A stretch of DNA of 64,000 nt from DAIMFL01 sp964372215. Its GTDB lineage: Bacteria > Pseudomonadota > Alphaproteobacteria > Dongiales > Dongiaceae. The stretch spans positions 124,001-188,000 of the forward strand of contig CAYJQC010000002.1 in assembly GCA_964372215.1 (NCBI GenBank). Reading direction: 5' to 3'. A program made the position numbers and the translations under genes. The notes beneath the pieces are model-generated. The model was not told the origin of the DNA. It saw only the letters and a program-made list of their open reading frames with translations, and did not search any database. Below are positions 42,185-52,047 of the stretch, piece after piece. Each line of letters starts with the position of its first letter. Positions within the stretch are counted from its first letter, which is position 1.

Positions 42185-43828
42185 CTACATCCTGACCGCG
42201 CCGGTCTCCACCGTTTCGAGCGCGAAGGCGGCGGCCATCAGCGCCTTGGTATAGTCCTGTTGCGGGCTGTCGAAGATCTGCTTGGCCGATCCCTGCTCCA
42301 CCACCTTGCCGTCCTTCAGCACGACGACCTCGTCGGCCAGCGCGCGCACCACCCGGAGGTCGTGGCTGATGAACAGGTAGGCCAAGCGGTGGCGCGCCTG
42401 CAGCTCGCGCAGGAGATCGACGATCTGCGCCTGCACCGACATGTCGAGCGCCGAGGTCGGCTCGTCGAGCACCACGAACCTGGGCTTCAGCACCATGGCG
42501 CGGGCGATCGCGACGCGCTGGCGCTGGCCGCCGGAGAATTCGTGGGGATAGCGGTGGCGGCTCTCGGGATCGAGCCCGACTTCGCTCAGGGCGGCGACGA
42601 TCATGGCGTCGCGCGCGTCGGGATCGGCGCCCAGCCCGTGCACCTTCAGCCCCTCGGCGACGATCTGGCCGATCGAGAGCCGCGGCGAGAGCGAGCCAAA
42701 GGGATCCTGGAACACGATCTGCATCTGGCGCCGGAGCGGCCGCAGCGCGGCCGCCGACAGGTTCTGGATCGGCTTGCCCTCGAAGCCGATGACGCCTCGG
42801 CTCGACAGCAGGCGCAGCAGCGCCAGGCCGAGGGTGGTCTTGCCGGAGCCGGATTCGCCGACCACGCCGACGGTGTGGCCCTCGCGCACCGTGACCGAGA
42901 CCCCGTCGATCGCCTTCACGTGGTCGACCACGCGGCGCAGCAGGCCCTTCTTGATCGGGAACCAGACCTTGACCTCGTCGCCCGCCATCACCACCGGCGC
43001 GTCGGCCGGGGCATGCAGCGGCTTGCCCTTGGGCTCGGCGGCGAGCAGGCGCTTGGTATAGCTGTGCTGCGGCCGGGCGAAGATGTCGGCGACCGGGCCC
43101 TGCTCGACGATCTCGCCGCCGGTCATGATGCAGACCCGGCCCGCCATCTTGCGCACGATGTTGAGATCGTGGGTGATCAGCAGCAGGGCCATGCCGAAGC
43201 GGGCCTGCAGGTCCTTCAGGAGCTTCAGGATCTGGGCCTGGATGGTGACGTCGAGCGCGGTGGTCGGCTCGTCGGCGATCAAGAGGTCGGGGTCGTTGGC
43301 CAGCGCCATGGCGATCATCACGCGCTGGCGCTGGCCGCCCGACAGCTCGTGCGGATAGGCATCGAGGCGCTTTTCGGGATCGGGGATGCCGACCAGGCGG
43401 AGCAGCTCCAGCGTGCGATTGCGCGCCGCCGCCGCTCCCATACCCTTGTGCAGGATCAGCACCTCGTTCACCTGCTTCTCGATCGAATGCAGGGGATTGA
43501 GCGAGGTCATCGGCTCCTGGAACACCATGGAAATGCGGTCGCCGCGCAGGCGCTGCATCGCCTTTTTCGGCGCGCCGACGATCTCCTGGCCCTCGAAGGT
43601 GATGCTGCCCGAGGGATGGCAAGCCAGCGGATAGGGCAGCAGCTGCATGATCGAGAGCGCGGTCACCGACTTGCCCGAGCCGGACTCGCCGACCAGCGCC
43701 ACCGCCTCGCCTTTGGCGATGTCGAAGGAGATGCGGCGCACCGCGTCGACCGGCTTGCCCGGCACCTGGAAGCGGACCGAGAGATCGCGAACCCGTAGCA
43801 GGGTGTCGGGGGGCAGCGTGTCGGCCAT
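42185..43828 (-). CDS. yejF: microcin C/peptide ABC transporter, double ATPase
   Basis: A 547-residue ATP-binding protein containing two full ABC domains. The first (about 10-265) has Walker A GESGSGKS and signature LSGGQRQRV, and the second (about 280-535) GESGSGKT and FSGGQRQRV, with Walker B in LLIADEPTTALD and FVVLDEPTSALD. It powers the YejBE permease. The order yejA-yejB-yejE-yejF on one strand with overlaps or tiny gaps shows an operon. In E. coli this system imports peptides and microcin C. Confidence 0.95.
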   Translation of the reverse strand: MADTLPPDTLLRVRDLSVRFQVPGKPVDAVRRISFDIAKGEAVALVGESGSGKSVTALSIMQLLPYPLACHPSGSITFEGQEIVGAPKKAMQRLRGDRISMVFQEPMTSLNPLHSIEKQVNEVLILHKGMGAAAARNRTLELLRLVGIPDPEKRLDAYPHELSGGQRQRVMIAMALANDPDLLIADEPTTALDVTIQAQILKLLKDLQARFGMALLLITHDLNIVRKMAGRVCIMTGGEIVEQGPVADIFARPQHSYTKRLLAAEPKGKPLHAPADAPVVMAGDEVKVWFPIKKGLLRRVVDHVKAIDGVSVTVREGHTVGVVGESGSGKTTLGLALLRLLSSRGVIGFEGKPIQNLSAAALRPLRRQMQIVFQDPFGSLSPRLSIGQIVAEGLKVHGLGADPDARDAMIVAALSEVGLDPESRHRYPHEFSGGQRQRVAIARAMVLKPRFVVLDEPTSALDMSVQAQIVDLLRELQARHRLAYLFISHDLRVVRALADEVVVLKDGKVVEQGSAKQIFDSPQQDYTKALMAAAFALETVETGAVRM

Positions 43829-43845
43829 CGGCGGCGGTTCCCCTG

Positions 43846-44955
43846 TCACGCGCCGGCCGCGCCGACCGGCGCCGGCGCGGTGTCGGTGGCGGCGGTCTCG
43901 GCGGCGACCGGCCCGGCGAACAGCTTCCTGGGGTCGAAGGCGTCGCGCACCGCTTCGCCGACGAAGATCAGCAGGGTCAGCATGCCGGCGATCACGAAGA
44001 AGCCGGTGAGGCCGAGCCACGGCGCCTGCAGGTTGGCCTTGCCCTGGGCCAGGAGATCGCCGAGCGAGGCCGAACCCGGCGGCAGGCCGATGCCGAGGAA
44101 ATCGAGGCTGGTCAGCACGGTCACCGACCCCGCCAGGATGAACGGCATGAAGGTCATGGTGGAGACCAGGGCGTTCGGCAGCACGTGGCGATAGATGATG
44201 GCGATGTCGGCGACGCCGAGCGCGCGGGCGGCCCGCACATAGTCGAAATTGCGGGCGCGCAGGAACTCGGCGCGCACCACGCCGACGAAGCCCATCCATT
44301 GGAACAGCAGGAGGATGCCGAGCAGCCACCAGAAATTGGGCTCGACGATGCTGGTCAGGATGATGATGACATAGAGCGTCGGCACCGAGCCCCAGACCTC
44401 GATGAAGCGCTGGAACAGCAGATCTGTGAGGCCGCCGAAATAGCCCTGGACCGCGCCGGCCGACACCCCGACGAGCGCCGAGACGATGGTGAGGATGAAG
44501 CCGAACAGCACCGAGATGCGAAAACCATAGATGGTGCGGGCGACGACGTCGCGCGCCTGGTCGTCGGTGCCGAGCCAATGAACGGAATCGGGCGGCGTCG
44601 GCGCCGGGGTCGGCAGATCCCAGGCGACGGTACGGTGGTTGAACGGAATGAGCGGCCGGATCATCCAGCCCTTCTCGTCGATCAGCTGCTGCACCACCGG
44701 GTCGGTATAGTCGGCCGCGGTCTGGAACACGCCGCCGAACGTCGTCTCGGGATAGTCCTTGAAGATCGGCATGTAGTAGTGGCCGTCGTAGGAAATCAAC
44801 ACCGGCTTGTCGTTCGCGACGAACTCGGCGAACAGGCTGATGACGAACAGCACCAGGAAGATCCAGAACGACCAATAGCCGCGGCGGTTGGCACGGAAAT
44901 TGTGCAGTCGCCGGGCTGTCATCGGCGATAGCTTGCGGCCGGACAGGCGGTCCAT
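43846..44955 (-). CDS. yejE: peptide ABC transporter permease YejE
   Basis: A 369-residue inner-membrane permease. An N-terminal helix (about 20-45, YWSFWIFLVLFVISLFAEFVA) is followed by a periplasmic stretch and the binding-protein-dependent transport domain. The EAA motif lies in VRAARALGVADIAIIYRHVLPNAL, where the ATPase docks. It is the DppC-type subunit, starting 1 base after yejB ends. Confidence 0.95.
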   Translation of the reverse strand: MDRLSGRKLSPMTARRLHNFRANRRGYWSFWIFLVLFVISLFAEFVANDKPVLISYDGHYYMPIFKDYPETTFGGVFQTAADYTDPVVQQLIDEKGWMIRPLIPFNHRTVAWDLPTPAPTPPDSVHWLGTDDQARDVVARTIYGFRISVLFGFILTIVSALVGVSAGAVQGYFGGLTDLLFQRFIEVWGSVPTLYVIIILTSIVEPNFWWLLGILLLFQWMGFVGVVRAEFLRARNFDYVRAARALGVADIAIIYRHVLPNALVSTMTFMPFILAGSVTVLTSLDFLGIGLPPGSASLGDLLAQGKANLQAPWLGLTGFFVIAGMLTLLIFVGEAVRDAFDPRKLFAGPVAAETAATDTAPAPVGAAGA

Positions 44956-44956
44956 C

Positions 44957-46069
44957 TCAGGCTTCCCGTTTCTCGAAATCGATCCGCGGGTCGACCAGCA
45001 TGTACATGAGGTCGCCGACGAGATTCATCAGCAGGCCGAGAAGCGAGAAGAAATAGAGCGTCCCGAACATCAGCGGATAGTCGCGGCTGAAGGTCGCCTC
45101 GAAGCCGAGCAGCCCGAGCCCGTCGAGCGAGAACACGATCTCGATCAGCAGGGTCGAGGTGAACAATATGCCGACGAAGGCGCTCGGGAAGCCGGCGATC
45201 ACGATCAGCATCGCGTTGCGGAATACGTGGCCATAGAGAACCTGCCGCTCGGCCAGCCCCTTGGCCCGCGCCGTCGTCACATATTGCAGGTTGATCTGGT
45301 CGAGGAAGGAGTTCTTGGTCAGCATGGTCAGGCCGGCGAACGCGCCGACCACCATGGCGACGATGGGCAGGGTCAGATGCCAGAAATAGTCGGTGATCCG
45401 GTCCGGCCACGACAGGCTGTCCCAATTGTCGGAGACCAGGCCGCGCAGCGGGAACCAGTCGAAATAGGTGCCGCCGGCGAACACCACCAGCAGCAGGACC
45501 GCGAACAGGAAGGACGGAATCGCGTAGCCGGCGATGATCACCGCGCTGGTCCAGATGTCGAACGATGTGCCGTCGCGGACCGCCTTGGCGATGCCGAGCG
45601 GTATCGAGATGAGGTAGACGATGAGCGTGGTCCACAGCCCGAGCGAGATGGACACGCCCATCTTGCTGACCACCAGCTCGACGACGCTGCCGCCCTTGAA
45701 GAAACTGTCGCCGAAATCGAACATGACGTAGTTGCGCATCATCAGCAGGAAGCGCTCGTAGATCGGCTTGTCGAAGCCGAACTGGCGCTCGAGATCGGCG
45801 ACGAACTGCGGGTCGAGACCCTGGGCGCCGCGATACTTGCTGCGCGGGCCCTCGTTCGCGGCGCCGCCCGCCGGGGCGCCGCCGCCGCCGATATCGCCGC
45901 CGGATCGGGTCACCCGCTCGGTGATGTCGGTGCCCTGGCCGGTCAACTTGCCGATGATCTGCTCCACCGGCCCGCCCGGCGCCACCTGGATGATCACGAA
46001 GTTGATCACCATGATGGCGAACAGGGTGGGGACGATCAGCAGCAGGCGGCGGACGATGTAGGCGATCAT
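44957..46069 (-). CDS. yejB: peptide ABC transporter permease YejB
   Basis: A 370-residue inner-membrane permease of DppB type: MIAYIVRRLLLIVPTLFAIMVINFVI at the start, then a Gly-rich insertion (about 55-75) and the transport domain with the EAA loop in TTARAKGLAERQVLYGHVFRNAM. The long loop after the first helix is usual for YejB. Its ATG overlaps the yejA stop by 4 bases, so synthesis is coupled. Confidence 0.95.
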   Translation of the reverse strand: MIAYIVRRLLLIVPTLFAIMVINFVIIQVAPGGPVEQIIGKLTGQGTDITERVTRSGGDIGGGGAPAGGAANEGPRSKYRGAQGLDPQFVADLERQFGFDKPIYERFLLMMRNYVMFDFGDSFFKGGSVVELVVSKMGVSISLGLWTTLIVYLISIPLGIAKAVRDGTSFDIWTSAVIIAGYAIPSFLFAVLLLVVFAGGTYFDWFPLRGLVSDNWDSLSWPDRITDYFWHLTLPIVAMVVGAFAGLTMLTKNSFLDQINLQYVTTARAKGLAERQVLYGHVFRNAMLIVIAGFPSAFVGILFTSTLLIEIVFSLDGLGLLGFEATFSRDYPLMFGTLYFFSLLGLLMNLVGDLMYMLVDPRIDFEKREA

Positions 46070-47982
46070 GGCGCCGGCTCCTGTGCCGCCAAGGATTGCC
46101 GGGCGGCGAGGCGCGCCGCCTTGTCCTGGTCGTACCACCAATAGGCCGTCGCGGTGCCCCGGCGCGGTGTGACCGCAGGCCGCGAGAACTTGTCCCAGTA
46201 CAGCACCCGGTCCGCCACCAGATGCCAGGCGGGGACGACGTAGTGATGCCATAGCAGCACGCGGTCGAGCGCCTTGGTGCGGGCGATCAGGCTTTCCCGG
46301 CTCGGCGCCTCGATGATCAGTTCGATCAGGTCGTCGATGACCGGATCCTTGATGCCGATGGTGTTGCGGCTGCCCGGCTGGTCGGCGGCCTTCGAGCCCC
46401 AGAACTCGCGCTGTTCGTTGCCCGGCGATTCGGATTGGCCGAAGCCGCCGGAGATCATGTCGAAATCGTAGTCGTTCAGCCGGTTGATGTACTGCGACTG
46501 GTCGACCACGCGCACGCTCATCTCGATGCCGAGCCGCGTCAGGTTGCGCTGAAACGGCAGCACGATGCGCTGGAAATCGAGCTGTTGCAGAAGAAACTCG
46601 AAGCGGAACGGCGCCCCGGTCGCCGCGTTCACCAGCTTCATGTCCTGCACGACCCAGCCGGCCCGCTTCAGGAGCTCCGTGGCCTTCAACAGATTGTCGC
46701 GCGGCCAGCCGCTGCCGTCGGTCACCGGCGCCCGGTACGTCGTGGTGAACACCTCGTCGGGAATCTCGCCGCGATATTGCTTCAGGATCTCCAGCTCCTC
46801 GCCCTCGGGCAGGCCGGTCGAGGCCAGCTCCGAGTTCGAGAAATAGCTCTCGTTGCGGGTGTACTGGCCGAAGAACAGGTTCTTGTTGGTCCATTCGAAG
46901 TCGAAGGCGAGGGTGATCGCCTGGCGCACGAGCGGGTCCTTGAACAGCGCGCGCCGCGTGTTGAAGACGAAGGCCTGCATCCCGGTCGGCCGCTCGTTCT
47001 CGATCAGCTCCTTCTTCAGCCAGCCGTCCTTGACCGGCGGGACGTCGTAGTCGAGCGCCCAGGCCTTGGCCTGGTTCTCCACCCGGAAGTCGATGACGCC
47101 CGATTTCAGCGCCTGGCGCACCACGCTCTCGTCGCGGAAATAGTCGTAGCGCTGATCGTCGAAATTGTCCTGGCCGACATTGACCGCGAGGTCCTTGCCC
47201 CAGTAGTCCTTGACCCGCTCCAGCACGACGTAGCGGCCGGCCTGGAAGTTCTTGACCCTGTAGGGGCCGCTGCCGAGCGGCGGCTCGAGGGTCGGCGCCT
47301 CGAAGTCGCGGCCTTCCCAATAGTGCTTCGGCAGGATCGGCATCTGGCCGACGATCAGCGGCAGCTCGCGGTTCATCGATTCGCTGAAGGTGAACTTCAC
47401 CCGCCGCTCGCCCAGCGCCACCACCGAGGCCACCGAGCCGTAGTAGTAGCGATAGAAAGGTGCCGCCTTGGTGGTGAGCGTCTCGTAGGAGAACAGCACG
47501 TCGTCCGCGGTGATCGGCTGGCCGTCATGCCAGCGCGCCTCGGGCCGCAGGTTGAAGACCACCCATGAGCGATCCTGCGGCACCTCGATCGATTCGGCGA
47601 TGAGGCCGTATTCGGTAAAGGCCTCGTCGGCGCTGGAAACCAGCAGGGTCTCGTCGCTGCCGGTAGACGCCGCATCGCCGCGGATGATGTAGGGGTTGAA
47701 GCTGTCGAAGCCGCCGACCGCGCCGAACCGGATCGTGCCGCCCTTGGGCGCATCCGGATTGACGTAGTCGAAATGGCTGAAGCCCCGCTCGTATTTCGGC
47801 TGGCCGTGCATGGCCAGGGCGTGGACCGGCAGGGGGTCGAGCGGCTCGGACTCGACCGGGGTGACCGGCACCGCCGGCGGCGCCGGCGCGGACTCCTGGC
47901 CCCAGGCGGGCGAGATGCCGGTGCCGATCAGCAGGCCGAGCAGCGCCGCCCTCAATCCCGCCTGTCGCCCGCGCTCCGCCAT
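46066..47982 (-). CDS. yejA: periplasmic peptide-binding protein YejA
   Basis: A 638-residue SBP_bac_5 solute-binding protein with a signal peptide ending near PAWGQ (about residue 28). Marks are GHGQPKYERGFSHFDYVNPDAPKGG at the start of the mature protein, then RWHDGQPITADDVLFSYE and the long peptide-binding lobes. It captures peptides in the periplasm and delivers them to YejBE. The ATG at 47982 is taken; a GTG at 47997 would add five residues. First gene of the operon. Confidence 0.94.
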   Translation of the reverse strand: MAERGRQAGLRAALLGLLIGTGISPAWGQESAPAPPAVPVTPVESEPLDPLPVHALAMHGQPKYERGFSHFDYVNPDAPKGGTIRFGAVGGFDSFNPYIIRGDAASTGSDETLLVSSADEAFTEYGLIAESIEVPQDRSWVVFNLRPEARWHDGQPITADDVLFSYETLTTKAAPFYRYYYGSVASVVALGERRVKFTFSESMNRELPLIVGQMPILPKHYWEGRDFEAPTLEPPLGSGPYRVKNFQAGRYVVLERVKDYWGKDLAVNVGQDNFDDQRYDYFRDESVVRQALKSGVIDFRVENQAKAWALDYDVPPVKDGWLKKELIENERPTGMQAFVFNTRRALFKDPLVRQAITLAFDFEWTNKNLFFGQYTRNESYFSNSELASTGLPEGEELEILKQYRGEIPDEVFTTTYRAPVTDGSGWPRDNLLKATELLKRAGWVVQDMKLVNAATGAPFRFEFLLQQLDFQRIVLPFQRNLTRLGIEMSVRVVDQSQYINRLNDYDFDMISGGFGQSESPGNEQREFWGSKAADQPGSRNTIGIKDPVIDDLIELIIEAPSRESLIARTKALDRVLLWHHYVVPAWHLVADRVLYWDKFSRPAVTPRRGTATAYWWYDQDKAARLAARQSLAAQEPAP

Positions 47983-48155
47983 GCCCGCTCGCGCCACTCC
48001 CGGTGCCCGCCCGCCGATTCGGCAATACTAGAGGATTTCCGCGGGTTAGCCAGCACACAGCCGGGTTCCCCGATGGCTGCCGCCGATCTTGCCGAGGCCG
48101 GCGTCAGCGGCTACCTTCCCGCGGCTTCACACGCCAGTCACTTGGAGAAATCACC

Positions 48156-48914
48156 GTGGGCGGCAAGATCCGGGCGATCACCTTCGACCTGTGGGACACC
48201 ATCGTCCACGACGATTCCGACGAGCCCAAGCGCAAGGCCCAGGGCCTGCGCAGCAAGAAGGCGGAGCGCCGCCATCTGCTGTGGCAGGCGCTCGACGCCG
48301 AGGCGCCGACCGAGGCGGCGGCCGTGTCCCTCGCCTATGACGTGGCCGACGCCGCCTTCAACAAGGTCTGGCACGACCAGCACGTGACCTGGACCATCGG
48401 CGAGCGGCTGCGGGTCGCGCTCAAGGGCCTGAAGCGCGAGCTGCCGGCGGCGGCCTTCGCCGAGATGGTGCGGGCCCATGAGGACATGGAGGTCGAGATC
48501 CGCCCCGACCTGATCCCCGGGATCGCCGAGGCGCTCGCCGACCTGCATGGCCGCTACAAGACCTGCATCGTCTCGGACGCCATCGTCTCGCCCGGGCGCT
48601 GCCTGCGGCGGCTCCTGGAAAGCTACGGTCTGGCCCGGCATTTCGACGGCTTCGCGTTCTCCGACGAGGTCGGCCATTCGAAGCCGCATCGCAGCATGTT
48701 CGACTCCGCCGCGACGCAGCTCGGCGTCGCGATCGACGAGATGGTCCATATCGGCGACCGCGACCACAACGACGTGAAGGGACCCCAGGCGCTCGGCATG
48801 AAGGCGATCCTGTTCACCGCGACCCGCGACGCCGACAAGGCGACCACCAGCGCCGACGCGATCTGCGAGCGCCACGCCGACCTGCCGGGGATCGTCGACC
48901 GGCTCGCCGGATAG
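48156..48914 (+). CDS. HAD-superfamily hydrolase
   Basis: A 252-residue haloacid-dehalogenase-type phosphatase. Motif I is TFDLWDTIVHDD (nucleophile Asp), II is CIVSDAI, III Lys in HSKPHRSMF and IV HIGDRDHNDVKG with the metal Asps. The cap is an all-helical insertion at about 20-110. Its substrate is not known. It starts at a GTG with ggaga upstream. The MFS gene follows after 11 bases and a perfect aggagg lies across this gene's stop, so the two are probably co-transcribed. Confidence 0.88.
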   Translation: MGGKIRAITFDLWDTIVHDDSDEPKRKAQGLRSKKAERRHLLWQALDAEAPTEAAAVSLAYDVADAAFNKVWHDQHVTWTIGERLRVALKGLKRELPAAAFAEMVRAHEDMEVEIRPDLIPGIAEALADLHGRYKTCIVSDAIVSPGRCLRRLLESYGLARHFDGFAFSDEVGHSKPHRSMFDSAATQLGVAIDEMVHIGDRDHNDVKGPQALGMKAILFTATRDADKATTSADAICERHADLPGIVDRLAG

Positions 48915-48925
48915 GAGGCCACGCC

Positions 48926-50152
48926 ATGCGGCGGCCCAGCCTCGCGGCGCTGCGCCACCGCGATTTCGCGCTGTTCCTGACCGGCCAGTTCCTGTGGACG
49001 TCGGGGATGCAGATCCAGTTCGTGGCGCTGGGCTGGCTGATCTACGAGCTGACCGGCAGCCCGTTCTACATCGGCCTGATCGGCCTGCTGGAGTTCCTGC
49101 CCGCGCTGCTGCTGGCGCTGGCGACCGGCCACATCGCCGATCGCTTCGACCGCCGCCGGGTGGTGCTGGTCGGGGTCGGCGCCGAGCTGCTGGCGGCGAT
49201 CGCGCTGGTGGCGTTCGCGCTGACCGAGAGCGTGCCGGTCACCCTGATCCTGGCCGCCGCCCTGGTGTTCGGCATCGCCCGCGCGGTGGCGACGCCGGCG
49301 GCCCGGGCCCTGATGCCCAACCTGATGCCGCGCGAGGATTTCGCCAGCGCGGTCGCCTGGTCATCGAGCTCGTGGCAGGTCGCCACCATCGCCGCCCCGG
49401 CGCTCGGCGGCTTCCTCTACGCGCTGTCGCCCTCGGCCGCCTTCATCGGCACCGCGGCGGCGGTCGCCGGGGCGATGGCGGCCACCCTGGCGATGCAGGG
49501 CCGCAAGGTGATCCAGACCAGCGAGTCCACCGACCTCGCCTCGGTGATCGCCGGCGTCACCCTGATCTTCCGCCACAAGCTGCTGCTCGGCGCGATCTCC
49601 CTCGACCTGTTCGCGGTGCTGTTTTCCGGCGCCGTCGCCCTGCTGCCGGTATTCGCCAAGGACGTGCTGATGGTGGGACCCGAGGGGCTCGGCATCCTGC
49701 GGAGCGCGACCGGCATCGGCGCCGTCGTCACCGCCCTGGTGCTGACCCAGCGGCCGCTGCAGCGCCATGTCGGCCGGCGCATGTTCCTGGCGGTCGGGCT
49801 GTTCGGCATGGCGGTGGTCGGCTTCGGCCTGTCGAGCCATTTCTGGCTGTCCTTCGCCATCCTGGTGGTGCTCGGCGCCGCCGACATGGTGAGCGTCTTC
49901 GTCCGCGGCACGCTGGTGCCGCTCGCCACGCCCGACGGCCTGCGCGGCCGGGTGGTGGCGGTGGAGGCGGTGTTCATCGGCGCCTCGAACGAGCTCGGCG
50001 CCTTCGTCGCCGGCTCGGCGGCGACGCTGATCGGCGCGGTGCCCGCGGTGGTGATCGGCGGCGGCCTCACCCTGCTGGTCACCGTGGTCTGGTCGCGGGC
50101 GTTCCCGGCGCTGCGCGAGGTCGACCGCTTCGACGACGCCGCGGCGGGGTAG
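48926..50152 (+). CDS. MFS transporter (MFS_3/enterobactin exporter type)
   Basis: A 408-residue inner-membrane protein with about twelve helices and an early LRHRDFALFLTGQFLWTSGMQIQFVALGWLIYELTGSP, a stretch typical of the MFS_3/EntS group. The loop motif DRFDRRRVVLVG between helices 2 and 3 is the MFS A motif. Likely an exporter; the substrate is unknown. The aggagg site at 48913-48918 is among the best in the window. Confidence 0.9.
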   Translation: MRRPSLAALRHRDFALFLTGQFLWTSGMQIQFVALGWLIYELTGSPFYIGLIGLLEFLPALLLALATGHIADRFDRRRVVLVGVGAELLAAIALVAFALTESVPVTLILAAALVFGIARAVATPAARALMPNLMPREDFASAVAWSSSSWQVATIAAPALGGFLYALSPSAAFIGTAAAVAGAMAATLAMQGRKVIQTSESTDLASVIAGVTLIFRHKLLLGAISLDLFAVLFSGAVALLPVFAKDVLMVGPEGLGILRSATGIGAVVTALVLTQRPLQRHVGRRMFLAVGLFGMAVVGFGLSSHFWLSFAILVVLGAADMVSVFVRGTLVPLATPDGLRGRVVAVEAVFIGASNELGAFVAGSAATLIGAVPAVVIGGGLTLLVTVVWSRAFPALREVDRFDDAAAG

Positions 50153-50221
50153 CCCTCCCTTTCACACTGTCAAGGTCCCGGCTAGGATCGCCGCGTTCCG
50201 CCCGGCAAGGAGTGATTTCGC

Positions 50222-51085
50222 ATGTCCGCTTCCGTTCGCTTCCTGGTGATCGACGGCTACAACCGCGAGGCCCGCGACGAGCTGGCGGCCGGCGGCGCGG
50301 GACGGGCCGGCGACCTCTATGTCCGCATGCTCGGGAAATGCCTGCCGGGTGCCGTGTGCGACGTGATCCATCCGGCCGATCCCGGCAGCAGCCTGCCCAA
50401 GGGTGCGGCGCTCCAGCAATACGACGGCATCGCCTGGACCGGCTGCAGCCTGACCATCTACGAGGACGATCCCCGGGTCGGGCCGCAGATCGAGCTGGCC
50501 CAGGCCGCCTTCGAGGCCAAGGTGCCGAGCTTCGGCAGCTGCTGGGCGGCGCAGATCGCGGTGGTCGCCGCCGGCGGCATCGTGCGCCCCAACCCGCGCG
50601 GTCGCGAGATGGGCATCGCCCGCAAGATCGGCCTGACGCCGGAGGGCCGCGGCCACCCGCTCTATTTCGGCAAGGCCAACGTGTTCGACGCCTTCATCAG
50701 CCATGTCGACGAGATCACCCACCTGCCGGCCGGCTCGGTGCTGCTCGCCTCCAACGCCTTCACCCATGTCCAGTCGGTCTCGGTGACCCACAAGGGCGGC
50801 ACGTTCTGGGGCCTGCAGTACCACCCGGAATACGATTTGCACGAGCTGGCGCGGCTGACCTGGTGCCGGATCAACAAGCTGATCAAGCTCGGCTTCTTCC
50901 GCGACCGCGACGCCGCCGAGCGCTACGTCAACATGCTGGAGACCCTGCACCAGGACCCCAGCCGCAAGGACGTCGCCTGGCTGCTCGGCATCGACGAGGA
51001 CGTGATGAGCGAGGACGTGCGCCTGACCGAGGTGCGCAACTGGATCGAGCAGCTGGTGCTGCCGGCCAAGCAGCGCCGGCACTGA
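50222..51085 (+). CDS. class I glutamine amidotransferase
   Basis: A 287-residue stand-alone amidotransferase-like protein. The catalytic Cys is in FGSCWAAQ (about residue 103) and the His-Glu pair in QYHPEYDLHE, as in GMP synthase-type domains (COG0518). There is no synthetase domain and no neighbouring partner, so the acceptor of ammonia, or whether it is a gamma-glutamyl hydrolase, is open. The N-terminal motif FLVIDGYNREARDELAAGG is shared with a small proteobacterial subgroup. Start ATG after aaggag. Confidence 0.85.
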   Translation: MSASVRFLVIDGYNREARDELAAGGAGRAGDLYVRMLGKCLPGAVCDVIHPADPGSSLPKGAALQQYDGIAWTGCSLTIYEDDPRVGPQIELAQAAFEAKVPSFGSCWAAQIAVVAAGGIVRPNPRGREMGIARKIGLTPEGRGHPLYFGKANVFDAFISHVDEITHLPAGSVLLASNAFTHVQSVSVTHKGGTFWGLQYHPEYDLHELARLTWCRINKLIKLGFFRDRDAAERYVNMLETLHQDPSRKDVAWLLGIDEDVMSEDVRLTEVRNWIEQLVLPAKQRRH

Positions 51086-51092
51086 GCGGCGT

Positions 51093-51197
51093 CACCCCCC
51101 ACCCTGACCCTCCCCCACAAGGGGGGAGGGGATTTCATTGCGCCGCAGCGCTATCTTCCCCCTCCCCCTCGATGGGGGAGGGCTGCGTGGGGGTGGG
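51093..51197. repeat. C-rich hairpin repeat, family B, copy 2
   Basis: Outer arms caccccccaccctgaccctccccc (51093 on) and gggggagggctgcgtgggggtggg (51174-51197) with inner pairs ccccctcgatggggg and ccctcccccacaagggggga. It lies between the convergent amidotransferase and hisN genes. Same design as 40654-40753, so a dispersed element rather than two chance hairpins. Confidence 0.85.
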
Positions 51198-51221
51198 CTG
51201 CAGAGTATCAGCCACGAGGAG

Positions 51222-52013
51222 TCAGCTCGACGCGAGCAGCGCCAGCGCCTCGGCGTGGACCCGGCGGTCGCCGGCGGCGACCACCGCGTCGCCGGAGTCG
51301 AGGCCGAGCGGGCGGCCGGCCCAGTCGGTGACGATGCCGCCGGCGCCTTCGATCACCGGGACCACCGCCAGGTAGTCGTGGATGCCCATGGCGGCCTCGA
51401 TGGCGAGGTCGCCGAAGCCGCTCGCCACCAGCGCGTAGTGGTAGCAGTCGGAGCCGTACTGCACGAGCTTGGCCTTGCGCCGCACCCGCTCGAACGCGTC
51501 GAACGCGACCCCGTGGAACTGGTGCGGCGAGGACGCGAACAGCGCGGCGTGATGGAGGTCGGCGCAAGTGCGGGTCGCGACCGGCTTGCCGTTCAGCGTG
51601 GTGGGGTGGCCCGCCGCGCCGATCCAGCGTTCGCCGAGCGCCGGGTGGTCGATGACCCCCAGGACTGGCTTGCCGTTGCGGCACAGCGCGATCAGCGTGC
51701 CGAACAGCGGGCGCCCGGTGACGAACGACTTGGTGCCGTCGATCGGGTCGAGCACCCAGACCCACTCGGCGTCTGCGCGTTCGCTGCCGTGCTCCTCGCC
51801 GATGATGCCGTGCTCGGGATGGGCGGCCAGGATCAGCCGCCGGATCTCGGCCTCGGCCTCGCGGTCGGCGATGGTGACCGGGCTGGCGTCCGGCTTGTCG
51901 ATGACGGTGACGCCGCTGCGGAAATAGCGGCGGATGATGGCGCCGCTGGTATCCGCCAGCCGCTCGGCGAGCGCCATCAGCTCGCCCGGCAGGCGCTCGC
52001 GTCCCGCGCTCAT
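51222..52013 (-). CDS. hisN: histidinol-phosphatase, inositol-monophosphatase type
   Basis: A 263-residue Mg-dependent phosphatase of the IMPase family. The metal site is EEHG (Glu pair), then VLDPIDGTKSFVTGRPLFGTLIAL, and later DYLAVVPVIEGAGGIVTDWAGRPL. In alphaproteobacteria this group (HisN) removes phosphate from histidinol phosphate, the next to last step of histidine synthesis. The call rests on subgroup resemblance; another sugar-phosphate substrate is possible. Confidence 0.85.
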   Translation of the reverse strand: MSAGRERLPGELMALAERLADTSGAIIRRYFRSGVTVIDKPDASPVTIADREAEAEIRRLILAAHPEHGIIGEEHGSERADAEWVWVLDPIDGTKSFVTGRPLFGTLIALCRNGKPVLGVIDHPALGERWIGAAGHPTTLNGKPVATRTCADLHHAALFASSPHQFHGVAFDAFERVRRKAKLVQYGSDCYHYALVASGFGDLAIEAAMGIHDYLAVVPVIEGAGGIVTDWAGRPLGLDSGDAVVAAGDRRVHAEALALLASS

Positions 52014-52047
52014 TCCTGCGGTCCCGGGTGCGCCGGCCGGCCCGGCG

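Noticed and set aside
40621..51200. Family A and B hairpins as plain rho-independent terminators
   Set aside because: They lack the T-run and share conserved sequence across sites, so they are better described as dispersed repeats, though they may still affect transcript ends.
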